A stretch of 64,000 bases of DNA from Edolisoma coerulescens (Eukaryota; Chordata; Aves; Passeriformes; Campephagidae). The stretch covers positions 868,001-932,000 of the forward strand of contig VWZW01001321.1 in assembly GCA_013397115.1 (NCBI GenBank), read 5' to 3'. Each line of letters begins with the position of its first letter. The stretch's first letter is position 1. A program made the position numbers and the translations under genes. Of this stretch, positions 38,061 to 50,473 are shown one piece after another. The notes below the pieces were generated by a model that was given only the letters and a program-made list of their open reading frames with translations, was not told the origin of the DNA and searched no databases.

Positions 38061-41000
38061 TTATTCTGGCAGAATTCATGCTGTTACAAATTTTCTGGAG
38101 AGATGTTGGACTTAGTACTACTGAGAGCTCCTATCTCTTTGAACAATTTTCCCTGTCAAGTTCATGTGGTGCATCACCTTTTCTTGACGAGACGACGCAG
38201 AAAGAACATCAGTCTGAAATACTTCCAAAGTGTTCAGAGAATTTCTTGTGTCTCCAAACTCAGAGCTCTGTGAGCAAATTTCCTTTAAAGTTTTTTGCCA
38301 CTTGGACTGAAAGCACTAGATAGAGGATGAGATTGATTTCATCCCCACATGCCTTGAGCACCAGCATGGTAGCAAGGCCAAATCAGACTTCTATTGACAT
38401 ATCTCCTTTTTCCTCTGAAAAAATTAGCCTGTGCTTGTCCCATACCTAAATATCTGAGGTACTCTCTGCAAGCTTGTCAATGTAAATTAGGTTGCTTTGA
38501 TGGGAATCTCATTAGCACCTGCTGCCCTTTGAAGTGCTAGCACTTAGAAATTGTGGCCATCAAAACAGTACAGAACCACTCTTTCTCCACTGTTCTGCAT
38601 CCCTTATGCACCAGAGTAAAGTAAATGCAATATGAAATCAAATGCTGTCACTGGTTTCATCCCCTTAAGCTCGTGCAGATAGATTGCTTTGCTTCATCTT
38701 GCTATGCCCCTTCTTGATTTATGGGGAGCATAATAGTGTAAGACTTTGACTAAAGATGTTCTTGCTGGGTGAATTAGTATCTCAAGGCCAAATTCTCATA
38801 CTGTTTATGCAAACAGAAATACAAAAGTACTCTGTGAATGTAAGTGAGACTGAAACACGCTGCTTCTTTCTGTCTCACTTTCTTCAGTGTATTTTATTCT
38901 AAAATTTTTTATAATATGCAATAAAAGAATCACTCTGCTGTGTTCTTTTTCAGGCTCCATACCATTGCTTCGATTTTCATGGCAGTAGATGTCTTTTCCT
39001 TTTGATCAGATTATCCAACTGCTTGTCTGTTTCACCAGGGAAGGAGGCCCAGGACCAGCTGCCTGCAGCTAGGCTTTTCTCATCAATCTACATGGAAAAC
39101 ATGCACTCCCAAACACAGTAGCACACTGAGAGATGTTTGCACAAATGTAAATGATAACGAAAAGCATGATGCACTGAATAATAGCTTAAACAACATTTTA
39201 ATTTTTGCTGTTAACTCGTGCAGTGTGTCTGGAGGAACATCAGTAGCGAACACGCCTGTTAGACTGATGGATGAAGAACTGTAGTGTTTTAGTGCCTTCT
39301 TGTGCTGATGCCTAGAAGTGCAGGTAAGTGAAACATTAAGATGAATTTCATTCTGCTCAGATATAATAAAGGAACAAACTCCGGCTGCATTTTTCAGCTC
39401 TTTGCTGATAATACCCAATAACAACCTAAAATTTCTCAGATAAATAGTTTTTTTTCTTCACTGACAGAAAAGCATTTTAACTCAGTCAGCAGCCACTGTA
39501 AGAGTTGGCTCAAAAAACCCAAACAAATCACTTTTATATTAAAAGTGCCTGTGCTGAAAAAAGGTGTTGCCTGGAAAGGTGTGATGCTGTGGGAACTGCT
39601 CTTAGTCCTTCAGACCCCACAAGTGTCGCCCAGAGCTGTACCCAAAGTCATTCACATGGAAAAGCCTCCCTTTATTGTGAGCTGGATATTCAGGTCAGTG
39701 ATGTTCATGAATAGAATTTAGGCAAACTTCATACCCACATAATCATGTGAGGGGGAAGAGTTGGAAGTGAGTTAGAAGGACTAAGGAAAGGGGAGCTGAA
39801 CTGAATGCACAATGTCATCACTTTGTTCCTAAAAAAGCAAAGGGCAGCACCATTTCCCTCAGTAGGTTCAGGATGCAGCACTTCTTCCTCTCCTTTGGGC
39901 ATAACCACAACAACTCCCAGCCTAGGTCCCTGCTTCCAGAGCAAGACCACAAACAAGGTCAAAGTCCCTCTAGCTTCATCTTCTTTTTGCCTGTCCAGAT
40001 AACCGGGAAATGCAGAGAAGTTAGAGTTTTGCAGACTCATGCTTTCTTTGCAATATGAGAGCAAATCACTCCTTTCCTCAAATCCCTACCTTCTGGGCTC
40101 ACTATCCAGTCATGTTTCACTCAAGGGTATAGTCAAAAGCCTTAAGAAACAGAAGGCAAGTAAGATTACCAAATTCATTCTCTTTGTAACTTATTTTTAA
40201 ATTTTCAGGCTACACATCAACAATGTCAACAGTGTCACAGTTTGAGAATTGTTTATAGTCTGGAAAAGTACTTTTCTGCCTTTCTTATTATGGAATTTTC
40301 CATTTTCTCCTGAAATATGTTGCAGGGAGAAACAGTGGTATTAAGATAACATCTTTCTGAGGTGTAAGTCTGCTACATACTGCATAAATATAATGAACTG
40401 ACTTATAGAAAAGAAAATACATACACAATCTGGAAACATAGATCAAATGCATGGTCTGTTAATCTCTGGAACTTGCTCAAAGAAAATCCCAGAGGAAATT
40501 CCAGCTCTTGAATCATTTTGAATGCAGTGGCATTTCGAAAAGTAGCTTGGTAACATTGACATGTTGAAGATTGCTGAGACTCAATTACTTCACAGGCCTA
40601 TATTCTCAAGATGTCCCTGACAGCTGTCAGCCCTGAACACTCAGCCTGAGAACTAAGGTACAGGCTTGATTATTTACACTTTGCACATTGTCACCAGCAA
40701 TAAAGATTGTCCCATGTGAATTATGTCCCTGGAGATACCTATGTCAGCTCTGCAGCTTTGCACAGGGGCAGTTGATGGAAGCACTGGAAATGTTTCTTTT
40801 GCTGAGCCCTGAGACTGCATGGGTCCTACAGCTCAACTTCCCTCCATATATCCTGCCAGGACCACAAGAAACAAAAAAATAAACAAAAAAAGCAGGAACA
40901 CAGGATCGGGGGATCTGGTTTGGGGAGGTTTTTTAATTATTTCAGTTAGCCAAGAAAACATTTATCTTTTCATTAAAAAACAGTAAAGGGGATGAATTGC

Positions 41001-42204
41001 TTTTCTGTGTGGTAAAATGAAACTATTTTTACAGAGCCACCAAAAAGACTCTAAATTAAATATCCTGAAATTTTCCTGCACAGGAAATAGTAATTTGGTC
41101 ACAGAAGATAGACATAAAAGACATAATGCACATTTCCAAATCTAATTACTATTAAGTTCTCTACCAGTTTAGGATGTATTTCAAAATATGTTTATAAAAA
41201 ATCTTATTTTTAAAGGCTGCACTTATTTCATTGAGAGTATTCTGTCACTATTTTTCCATCAGGCCTCCAGCAACCTAATCTATTAAAGCCTCTTTGGAAC
41301 AACAACAACAACAACAAAAAGTCCCAATCCATTTGGGTCACTGTGTGAAATAAAAATGTCATTACTGTGGGATTGCCTTTGTCCAAATGCAGAAATATGC
41401 TTCAGCCTGGAGCCAGTTTTCCGCAGGTCAAGACATCATCTGATGTCAGTTTGAAGCAAGTTATTTTATTTTGCAGTAAAATGGAAAGAGGAGATGTTGG
41501 TCTGCTTAACAGAATGATTCTCTTCTTGCTCCAGATAAAGGCCCAGCTCCTGGCAATGCATTTCACCACTAATATTCTTAATATTTTCTTCAGTTCTTTT
41601 TTCCACCATGATAAGAAGTGGTTTCAAAAACTGCCCTCAATCAATCACATTTTTAAAAGTTTCAGTGGAAGAGGTTTATTTGTAGTTTTGATTCTCAACA
41701 CATATTTAGACTACTTTGAGGGTAACAAAGATAAATTACGAACTTATCATTTCAGATGCATCTTTATACAAGACTATAGAAAAATTCAGAAGAGAAATAA
41801 CATGTCTTCTGCTGTTTAGTATTGACCAACATCATTCTTAGAAAAGTCTGCAGTAGTTTGTGCATCTTATTTATATAAAAATATATATTTATATAAATGA
41901 CTAGCTACTAACCGGGTATGAGCACTCTGTTAAATCTCACATTCCAACCCAGTAGAGGGCATTGTAAGTATATGTTCAAAAACTAGTGTATTATGCAAAG
42001 CCAGAGATTTTCTACATCATCATTTGAGTTGCTAATTACTTAGAAAGAACAATACTCTCCCTTCTATGACAGAGGCAGGCTATGGAGAAGGGCATGCACT
42101 GTTCTCCCCGTGTTGTAGTTCACAACAATAAGCAATGGGTGAAAATCAGCGCAAAGTAAATCATTCTTAAGCATAAGAAAACATCTTCTAAGTGCAAGGA
42201 CAGT
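38061..42204. other. Non-coding stretch, no gene recognised
   Basis: AT-rich. The longest frames are 150 codons (41367-41819 plus), 113 (39083-39424 minus) and 111 (39729-40064 minus). None resembles a known protein. Simple sequence includes an (AAC)n run at about 41299-41317 and an AT-rich, partly self-complementary block at about 41868-41900. Confidence 0.55.
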
Positions 42205-42365
42205 TCAGCATCAGAGTAGACTTCCTGAATGTGGTATGTTTATCACTGGAGGTCTCTCAGAACTGACTAGACAGATGTCTGTAAGGAATGGGTTAGGGAT
42301 CCCCCTTGGGAACAGCACGGAATAAGCAAGCTCTTGAGATCCCTCACAGCCATGTTTCCTATGAC
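42205..42365 (+). mobile_element. Old CR1 3'-untranslated relic
   Basis: The plus-strand order is an AGACTTCCTGAATGTGG block, GGAGGTCTCTCAGAACTGAC, TAGACAGATGTCTGT, GGATGG-like AAGGAATGGGTTAGG, and finally CTTGAGATCCCTCACAGCC with TTTCCTATGACT. This follows the 3' region of older CR1 subfamilies, which end in GAGGTCCCTTCCAGCCC and TTCTATGATTC. No coding part remains. Confidence 0.5.
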
Positions 42366-43775
42366 TGGTTCCAGTACTAAGTGGTTTCTCAGACATACCA
42401 TAAATATTTCTTAAATGGGCTCTCGATATTAGGCTGCAAAAGCCCAAATAACCTCTACTCCTGGTTTTGGAAGGTAAATGCTGTTACTTAATAACTGAAT
42501 GAATATTACATTATAGAGACATCCCTATATAGGTGAAGAATAGTACCTGTTTCAGAAATGGTATTCGATCTATGTGCACACTTAAGTCAACGGGGTCAGA
42601 TTAAGTTTATGGTTATGTGTGGCAATCAAGAAATGATTGCTAAGGAAAACAGAAAAGTACACAGCTAGGAAATATATTAAAATTTATTTCATTAAATGTT
42701 TTCGTTTTCAATCCTGTTTCTGTAAAGTTCAAATTTTATCTGGCTGTTTGATAAAAAATTTCAAAAGGAGGCAAGAAGGAGAATGTCTTATTATTATTCT
42801 TTCTTTCAACCTGTACTTGTCCATGGGATTGCCCCAATCCAGGTGTAGGACCTTGCACATCTGAAAAGAAAAAAAAATTATTCTGTGCAGAATAATCTTA
42901 AAGAATCTTCTGGAAGCATCACAATCAAACATCCAAAGCCAAAACTTAGCAGGGTGGAATGGTAATCAAAAGAGATATAAAACTGTGTATGCTATACTTC
43001 AACCATTAAGTGAGTCTACACTCCTAAAGCAGAATTAGAAAGAATAGAGGAAAAATATATTTTGCCTTTAGACCTGGGTAAAGTCCATTCTTCTATTTTG
43101 TGTTCTTTTTTGCTTGTTGATATTCAGAGAGCCACAAGTGCAGGCACAGTGGTAAAACAGGAGGATACCTGATGTTCAGAGTAAGAGAAAATGAACAAGT
43201 GGATAGGAGAAAGCAAAGGAAAAACAAAGAAAACAGCGGGACATGGAAAGCACCAGAAAGTATCTGGGCTCACTTTAATTTACACCATTCTAGAAGGCAT
43301 TCAAGCCCCTGAGGGAAACAGTAAAAGGGATTCATTATAACAGGTATAGCTTATTAATCTAGCCTTGGAAGAAAAATTGATTTTTCTTAAAGAGGAAGGA
43401 AAAAGTGGTTTACAGAAAAACATCTCCATGGAATACAATTCATGCATGGAAATTAGTGCTGCCAGCTATTCTGTTGGAAAACTGTGCATGGAAAACAAAA
43501 GTTCTGTAAAAAAGATCAGCTTTGCAGCTTAGTCTGGTATAGACAACACTGTGATAGTTACCAGAGTCTTTCTTCATACTGTGAAGTATATAGTGATTAT
43601 CAGCTACATTTTTGAAGAAAATTATACATCATGTGACAGAATTATATACAAAATATTTGTGTTTCACCTATCTGGAGCATTCCTCCACCAAGGGAAGAGA
43701 ATACCAAGCTTAGAGGAACCTGGGACAGGAGTAGTAGTAGTAAGGTCTTTGCAATTTTTTTCTTTGTTTATGATT
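42366..43775. other. Non-coding stretch, no gene recognised
   Basis: AT-rich, no recognised element. The 112-codon plus frame at 43551-43889 runs from unique sequence into the antisense of the adjacent CR1 piece and is a chance frame. Confidence 0.6.
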
Positions 43776-43951
43776 GAATCACAAAATCATAGAATGTTTA
43801 GCACTGGAAGGCACCTTGAAGTTCCGACCCGCTTCCCATGGGCAGCAACACCCTCCACTAGACTATGCCCAAAGCCCCATGCAGCCTGACCAGGAACACT
43901 TCCAGGGGTGGGGCATCCACAGCTTCTCTGGGCAGCACGCTCCAGTGTCTG
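43776..43951 (-). mobile_element. Short CR1 copy (3' end only)
   Basis: GAATCACAAAATCATAGAAT at the left is the reversed terminal repeat. TGGAAGGCACCTTGAAGTTC, a CCAAAGCCCCATGCAGCCTG block and CAGCTTCTCTGGGCAGC follow in the CR1 3' untranslated order. Similarity ends near 43951, so only about 175 bp was inserted or survives. Confidence 0.85.
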
Positions 43952-44255
43952 TATTGCAGAAAGTGGTGTTCATCATAGATAAATAGTTTAATTATTTGGA
44001 TGTGACCCTTTACTGTTCAGGCCATTCGAGGCAGTTATGTCCCCTATTTTTAGACATACATGTGTAGGAACCTAGTCTGAATGAGTTCTGGTTCTCACAC
44101 CAGTCCAGGAAAGGAGGTAGGCAGATATGCTCATTCATTCCTAAAACCGGTGGCTAAAATACAAGCAATGCCTTTCAGGAGATGCCCTAGTTTCTCCAAA
44201 GACTATAGGGAGAGCTATAAGTATTTTAGATCAGATAATGAAGTTTTAGGCAGTT
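43952..44255. other. Spacer between two CR1 copies
   Basis: Unique AT-rich sequence separating the short CR1 piece from the long copy. No gene or repeat recognised, so the two copies are independent insertions, not one interrupted element. Confidence 0.6.
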
Positions 44256-44335
44256 ACAGAATCAAAGAATGGGTAAGGCTGGAAGGGACCACAGTGGATC
44301 GTCTGGTCCAACCTTCCTTCTCAAGCAGGGTCATC

Positions 44336-44854
44336 CTAGAACATGTGGCACAGGATTGTGTCCAGATGGATCTTGACTGTCTCCAGTGGGGAAGACTGCA
44401 CAACCTCTTTGGACAATCTGTTCCAGTGCTCGGTCACCCGCACAGTAAAGAACTTCTTCCTCATGTTGCTTCTTGTCCAATTGCTTGGGACCACTGAGCA
44501 GAGCCTGGAAACATCATCTTGACACCATTCTTTCAGATATTTATAGACATTGATGAATTCTTCTCTCAGTTGTCTTTTCTCCAGGCTGAACAGGCTGAGT
44601 TCCCTCAGCCGTTCCTTGTAAGAGAGGTGCTCCAGTCCCTTCATCATCTTCATTGCCCTTTGCCAGACCAGCTCCAAGAGCTCCATGTCTCTCTTGTGCT
44701 GAGGAGCCCAGAACTGGACACAGATCTCCAGATGTGGCCTCACCAAGGCTGAGTAGAGGGGCAGGATCACCTCCCTCAACCTGCTGGCAATGCTCTTCCT
44801 AATGCACCCAGGATGCCATTGGCCTTCTTGGCCACACTGCTGGCTCATGGACAA
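44336..44854 (-). pseudogene. CR1 ORF2 C-terminal relic (copy A)
   Basis: The 172-codon frame includes REVILPLYSALVRPHLE, CVQFWAPQHKRDMELLE, LSYKERLRELSLFSLEKR and WNRLSKEVVQSSPLETVK, the signature order of the CR1 ORF2 C-terminus, and ends at the expected stop. An in-frame gap of 12 codons relative to the sister copy falls after SNWTRSN. The upstream part of ORF2 is in another frame. Confidence 0.88.
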
Positions 44855-45066
44855 TTGGTGTCCACCAGGACCCCCAGGTCCTTCTCTGCAGAGCTGCTTC
44901 CCAGCAGGTCAGCCCCCAGCCTGTGCTGGTGCCTGGGGTTATTCCTCCCCAGGGGCAGGACCCTGTGTTGGCCTTTGCTGAATTTCAGGCAGTTCCTCTC
45001 TGCCTCTCTCTCCAGCCAGTCAGGGTCCTTCTGAAGGGCTGCACAGCCCTCTGGGGTATCGGCCAC
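44845..45066 (-). pseudogene. CR1 ORF2 reverse transcriptase relic (copy A)
   Basis: This frame covers the part just after motif C: ADTPEGCAALQKDPDWLERE, then CLKFSKGQHRVLPLGRNNP and SSSAEKDLGVLVD. It starts immediately downstream of an in-frame TGA. Upstream of that stop, minus-strand codons read FADDTKL, so the catalytic box itself is intact in this copy. The frame closes early because of a small indel near 44853-44860. Confidence 0.85.
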
Positions 45067-45445
45067 TCCTCACAGCTTTGTGTCATCAGCAAACTCATGG
45101 AGGAGGCATCTGTCCCTTTGTCCAAGTCATTGATATTCATTGAAATCAAGTTAAGCAACCATGTGCTCAGTATTGAACCTCGGGGGACACCACTAGTGAC
45201 AGGCCTCCAACTAGACGCTGTGCCACTAATTGTGACCGTCTGGGATCTGCTGTGCTTTCAGTCAGTTCTTAATCCACCCCACTGGCCACTCATCCAGTAC
45301 ACACTTCCTGTGTTGGGCAGTCAGGATATTGTGAGAGAATGTTGAAAGCCTTGCTGAAGTCAAGGTAGACAATATCCACTGTTCTCCTTTCATCCACACA
45401 GGTTGTTGTTTTATTGTAGAAGGCCATCATGTTCATCAAGTGTGA

Positions 45446-45748
45446 TTAAAATTTAGTGAATCCATGCTGACTGCTCCTGATCACATTCTTGTCCTTCAAG
45501 TGGATAGAGACAGCCTCCAGAATGAGGAACTCCATCACCTTTTGAGGGACTGAGGTGAGGCTGACTGGACAGTAGTTCTCTGGGTACTCCTTCTTGCCCT
45601 CTTTGAAGACCAGGGTGAAATTAGCTTTCTTCCATTCCTCAGGCACTTCTCCTGACTGCCACAGCCTTTCAAAGACGATTGTGAGTGGCCTCAGCATAAT
45701 GTCTACCAGCTCTCCCAACACTTGTGGATGCATCTCATCAGGGACCAC
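45446..45748 (-). pseudogene. CR1 ORF2 reverse transcriptase relic, N-terminal part (copy A)
   Basis: The 100-codon frame has VPDEMHPQVLGELVD, SGEVPEEWKKANFTLVFK and KKEYPENYCPVSLTSVPQK, then SSQHGFTKF. This is the fingers-palm beginning of LINE reverse transcriptases (the NYRPISLTS-type block and the QHGF block). The chain breaks before motif C. Confidence 0.9.
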
Positions 45749-45932
45749 AGACTTGCGGATGTCAGCTTTGGCTAGGTGTTCTCTAACCCAATCCTCCCGG
45801 ACTGAGGGAATCTTCCTTCCAACATTCCTTTACCCTGGTCTTCTGGGTCAGATATTCCAGAGAGCTGGTATTGTCAATGAAGAACAATTAAAAGAAAGGC
45901 ATTCAATAGCTCTGCCCTCCCTGCATCCTCTG

Positions 45933-46223
45933 TTACCAGGGTCCCCCTGTATTTATTAATAGGTCCACGTAATCCTTTCTTTTCCTCTTGTTACTGACGT
46001 ATTTGAAAAAGCTCTTCTTGTTGACTTTGACATCCTTGGCCCAATTTAAATCCAGAGGGGCCTTGGCCTTCACTGTCTCATTTCTATTTACTCTGTCAGC
46101 CTCTCTGTATTTATTCCAAATGGCCTGACCCTGCTTCCATCTCCTGTGTGTTTTTTGCTTATGCCTGGGTAATGACAGGAGTTCTTTATTAATCTCGTCC
46201 CCTTTGCCCAATTTCTTGCTCAT
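45933..46223 (-). pseudogene. CR1 ORF2 linker relic upstream of reverse transcriptase (copy A)
   Basis: The 96-codon frame is lysine- and arginine-rich, with WAKDVKVNKKSFFKYVSNKR, which is typical of the CR1 linker between endonuclease and reverse transcriptase. The frame ends in the region encoding NTGGPW. It marks the most 5' recognisable coding part of the copy. Confidence 0.8.
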
Positions 46224-46329
46224 CAGGATGCAACATTCTTGAGTCTAAAGGAAGTGACTCTTGGATATCAACATACTCTCTTGGACCCTTCTTCCTTCCA
46301 GCGCCTGTTCCCACAGGAAACTTCCAAGA

Positions 46330-46360
46330 AAAATTAAATAATTAAATTAAATTAAATTTG
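46330..46360. repeat. AATTA-type simple repeat
   Basis: Repeated AATTA/AAATT pentamers directly abut the 5' truncation point of CR1 copy A, so the insertion probably landed beside or in this A/T tract. Confidence 0.85.
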
Positions 46361-46427
46361 ATCTCCAATTAAATGAAGGTTAATCACTCCTTTAAGGTCG
46401 CATCCTCCTCAGTCACTGAATTCAATT

Positions 46428-46556
46428 TGATATATTTTTAAAAATATATAATGCTATGTATCTATATATAATATATACATTATAAATACAGCTATACTAT
46501 ATATATAAGAATATATATATGAAAATATATATATATGAATATATATATAGTATATA
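46428..46556. repeat. TA-rich dinucleotide tract
   Basis: Interrupted (TA)n covers about 130 bp with GAATATATAT-like higher-order units. Such tracts can form cruciform or hairpin structures and are length-variable. Confidence 0.9.
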
Positions 46557-49500
46557 GCAGCTCCATTAAGAGAGAGCTCCAACTCTAGCACAGTGACATT
46601 TCATCTACTGTGTAAAAATCAGGGAGGTTCAGGTGCTGAGGCTGAAGAAGATACTTCATGTGGCTGTGCATGTGTGCACCAACACTCGTTCAAGTTCTAT
46701 GGAGAAAACAAGGCAATCTTGAATTTGCTGCCCTCCTTGCAAGGATACTTAGTTGAAGATGGTTGTCTCTTGATTTTCACCACGACTCTAACAGTGTGGT
46801 AATCCCAATTAATATGGGGAAAGGAATATTGCCTCATCTACAATTCATATCATGAAAATGACAAACAAAGGGATGACTTGTCTGTGGTGCTACATCCTAA
46901 CATGTGTAGCACCTGAGACATATTCAACAGATAAGGTACTTTCAGAAGTTGAACCTGCTTCTTCCTGATTCTGAGCTCCTAAATATGACCATGTAACATT
47001 TTGTTCCATCTGTGAGCACAAATATCTAATGATAATGATAATCAGCCCTACTGCCTTTTCCAAAGAGCCAAGTCCCACTTGTCAAAGCACTTAAAAAGTT
47101 TGCTGAAGGTATAGTCAACTAATGCTTCTGAAAAGTTCCTGATATTATATGGGCTTTAAATGACTCCTATTCCATTCACTTTTGAACACAGTGTGCAATA
47201 GGATTACCTAATCGTAAAAGGAAGAGGGATGTAGAAAAAGGAGAGGGGGAAAAATTTGAAATTTAGCTCCATCACAATTTGAATGTAGATCTGTCCCTGG
47301 ATTAAAACTGGTCATTTATTTAAAAAAAAAAAATTTTAAAAATCAAAAACCTTATCAAGTAGAATAATCATTGTAAGCTTACCTCTGTTTCTCTCAGGAG
47401 AATGAAAAAATTTCACATTGATTGAAATCTTTCACTCTGTCTCAAGGATAACACCATCAGGAATCTTTTATTGATTTTTAGTTAATTAATCAAGGGCCAC
47501 TGAGGACCAGAAACTGAAAAAAAGGTCCTTTGAAATCTTTTAGGAATTTGATTTTGCTCATTTTGTATGAAAGGCAAAAAAGCACCACGAGAACAGCAGC
47601 ATATAAGAGTGCATTACACCATAAGGAAAGGGGTTAATATATGAGCAGAATGAGAGCTAAAGTGGTTTCAGCTGAGCCTACTTACTGATCCACTCAAAAA
47701 AATTATCTTTTAATGCTTTTTGAGTTAATTTTCACTCAGCTTTAGCTGTAGCTTTGCTCAGCTTTGTAAGACACTTGAACAATTAGAGATAAATTTTATA
47801 AAAATATGCTTGCCTTCCTTGGAAAAATGCTGCTGTCGTTACTTGCAAGAACCTCTACACACTTAACTCCTCTTGAAAATCCCAGTGGGTACATATCTGC
47901 AAATTTTCACACTCAGATACCTGTGTGAACTTGCATCATAACTGAATTTTCCTAAGCTGAAGGAACTTCTTTTTAAAGGGACAGACTATGAGTATTAAGT
48001 GCTCAGCTTGAATCATTAATTATTTTTATTTGCCATCTTGTCCAGGTCCTCCTACTCTTTTCTGCTTTCTGATTTAATATTTAAAAATTGTTAAGCAATT
48101 ATTGCTGATTTGAAGGAAAACAGGCTTGTACAATAGTGATGATCCTTAGAAGATTTCATTCTAGAATACCAGGAAAGCTTTGGCACTACATGTACATATT
48201 TCTATAAATGAGAGATATACACAGGTAATTTGTAAGTCCCTACAATAATGTTTCATGGGACCCAAAAGAAAACCTTTTAAATTCTGGTCATTACAACTAC
48301 TGATTCAGGAGCCAAATAAACATCTTGTATTTGGTGAAGTAAGATAATTTTCATAGTCTTAGTATCTAAGGAATTCTTCTGCACGACCCATTAAAAAGAC
48401 TTTCCCAATATTTAAGAGTATCAGAGCGAGACCACATCAAGAGCACTTAGAAAACTTGATGCACCACTCTCAGGTAACCTGGGCTGGATTTCAAGAGCAT
48501 CTTCATTGTGTTTATAGCTGAGGACTTGCTGAGATTGTCAGAGCATTATAAATACTCTATTATATAGTTTTATAGCATGATAAACACTTTGTGAAATAGT
48601 TTTAAATGACACATCCCTTTAAACATACTCAGTTAGAAGTGATAGTGCTGCAATTTCTAACAGATATTTCCTAACTAGACTACTCTTTTCAGTGTTGTTA
48701 AAAATGTGATGTACAGCTGATCCTATCGGCCTCAACTTTGGCTAAGAAACTGTAGCTTTGGCCTGAAATACTTTCTTTTTAGATGGTAATATACTAAGAA
48801 GTCTTATGTTTCTGTGGCAATTGTTAATGACTGTAATATTTTGTGTTACGCAGTTTAGTGTTAAATTGTGCATGAGTTTTGTTAAATACCTGAGTTAATA
48901 TCTCAGTTTTGATTTTCTTTTCCACATAAAATATATATTTTAGATTTGTTTTGTTTTTTAACAGCTAAATTTCCACTCATTTCTGTGACTAAGTGCTTCA
49001 TGTATTGAAATATGCAGTCATTTTCATAATTCTGGTGGCATTAACATCACTTCTTGAGAAAATGAATTTCAGGAAGCAGTTTGAAAATGATGACTTTCCA
49101 CTAAACAATTATTTTTCTAGAATTTTGAAATAAACTTATTGCGAGAATTCATCTGCTTGTCTGATTATAGCAATTAAGTCAATGGGAGTCACATGAGAAA
49201 AAAAAGAAGTTTATCATTCTTAAGGATAGTGGCCTGAAACTCTGGAGAGAGACATTTTCCCACTTAGCATGGAGTTATATTTATAATAGTAGGCTTAAAA
49301 TTTTTTAAAGATCTGGCCCAGAACTTTCATAATTATAAATGCTGATTTTTCAGTAAGTCTTAGAAGAAGAGCAAATTCCAAAGATTTGGAAGAAAAACAA
49401 TGCTGTTCCAATAACTGGGAAGTATAAATAGAAATTATCTGCCTAGTGATGGGTCTTTCAGTCTGATTTTGTTCATGAAAACAAAATGGAACTGTTCAAT

Positions 49501-50108
49501 CTGGACTCAGTTAATAAAACAGGTCAGCAGGTAAATGAATGTGGTTCATTTAAAAAAAAAATTACAAGTTTTTATTATACCAATTTATTTCCAAGAAAAG
49601 GGGTTAAAACTAGAAATCTTATCTCTGTGTTTAGTAGTGATGTGGTTGAAATACAGTTGCTGTCCTCATTTTTTGACAGTTGCTCTACCAGGAAAGAATA
49701 TTGCTACATTTCGACAAACTTATAAAAGATCCACAAAGATGGTTAAAGGACTGTGAAACATACATTTTCACCAAGGATTGAGAAAAGATGGAGCTGGGAC
49801 AGATAATATTATCACAGAGTAAAATTACCTATAGGCATTTAATAATAATGTCTTAAAATAACTGACAATAAATAATTGTAATAGCAGAATGAGATATAGC
49901 AAAGCTTGGTGACTGGGTGAAGAGGAAGCTAGAGAAATGCACAAACATGCACAAAAGAAGGTATCAAAAAATCTCTGAGCAGTTGTATTCTACTATTCAT
50001 CACAGTAATTTATCCATAAAAGATACCTGTTCTAGTTGAAAACATATTAGTTACAGTATACACATTGATTTAATCTTATGAAAGGCAGCACCACACTATG
50101 GCTTTATC

Positions 50109-50146
50109 AAGTCAACGAGAGTCAACTAAGTCAACGAGAGTTCCAA
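50109..50146. repeat. Tandem duplication, about two 19-bp units
   Basis: AAGTCAACGAGAGTCAACT is followed by AAGTCAACGAGAGTTCCAA; the first 14 bases are identical. Confidence 0.9.
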
Positions 50147-50431
50147 AGTATCTCAATTAGTGTTGGATAGAGTCTACTTAGAAAGTAAACTGTGTTGCAT
50201 AAGGAAGGATGGAACTAAACAAAACACATTTCACTTTCTCATTTATACAATACACATTTGTATCATAACTTCTGTCTTACAGTCTCCAGCTGTATGATAA
50301 CACTTTGTGCTTGCATAGTACTTGACATGAAAGCACTGATGTTTGCCCCATTTAGACCCACTGAACCCTCCCCTGAAGGCAGTAGGTGACTGTCTAATCT
50401 ATTGAATGACCCATTCAGCCCAACAGTTTTA

Positions 50432-50473
50432 TTTTACTGATAAACCATCCACTTTTATTGATAAACCATCCAA
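50432..50473. repeat. Tandem duplication, two 21-bp units
   Basis: Two adjacent 21-bp units of the form TTTTA(C/T)TGATAAACCATCCA plus one base differ at two positions. Confidence 0.9.

Larger units (their letters stand above)
44256..46328 (-). mobile_element. CR1 LINE copy, longest in window (copy A)
   Basis: The left edge ACAGAATCAAAGAATGGGT is the reversed 3' terminus. Rightward come the 3' untranslated region, the ORF2 C-terminus, reverse transcriptase, and the linker region upstream of it to about 46328. The endonuclease is absent, so the copy is 5'-truncated at about 2.07 kb against a full length of roughly 4.5 kb for the family. ORF2 is broken by frameshifts and by a TGA (45070-45072) placed right after FADDTKL. 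It lacks a 36-bp segment present in the sister copy at 56687. Its 44472-45083 part is nearly identical to that sister copy. Confidence 0.95.

Noticed and set aside
41367..41819. 150-codon plus-strand open frame
   Set aside because: AT-rich, with no domain, signal or codon pattern distinguishing it from chance frames of this length in 64 kb.
44519..46000. Plus-strand open frames of 63-140 codons across CR1 copy A (and equivalents at 56987-57810)
   Set aside because: They are antisense shadows of the CR1 ORF2 coding strand, and they recur identically in both copies because the DNA is nearly identical.
50109..50473. Short repeated units that could suggest an array
   Set aside because: There are only two directly adjacent copies of each unit and no spacers, so it is not CRISPR-like; such arrays are also not expected in a bird genome.
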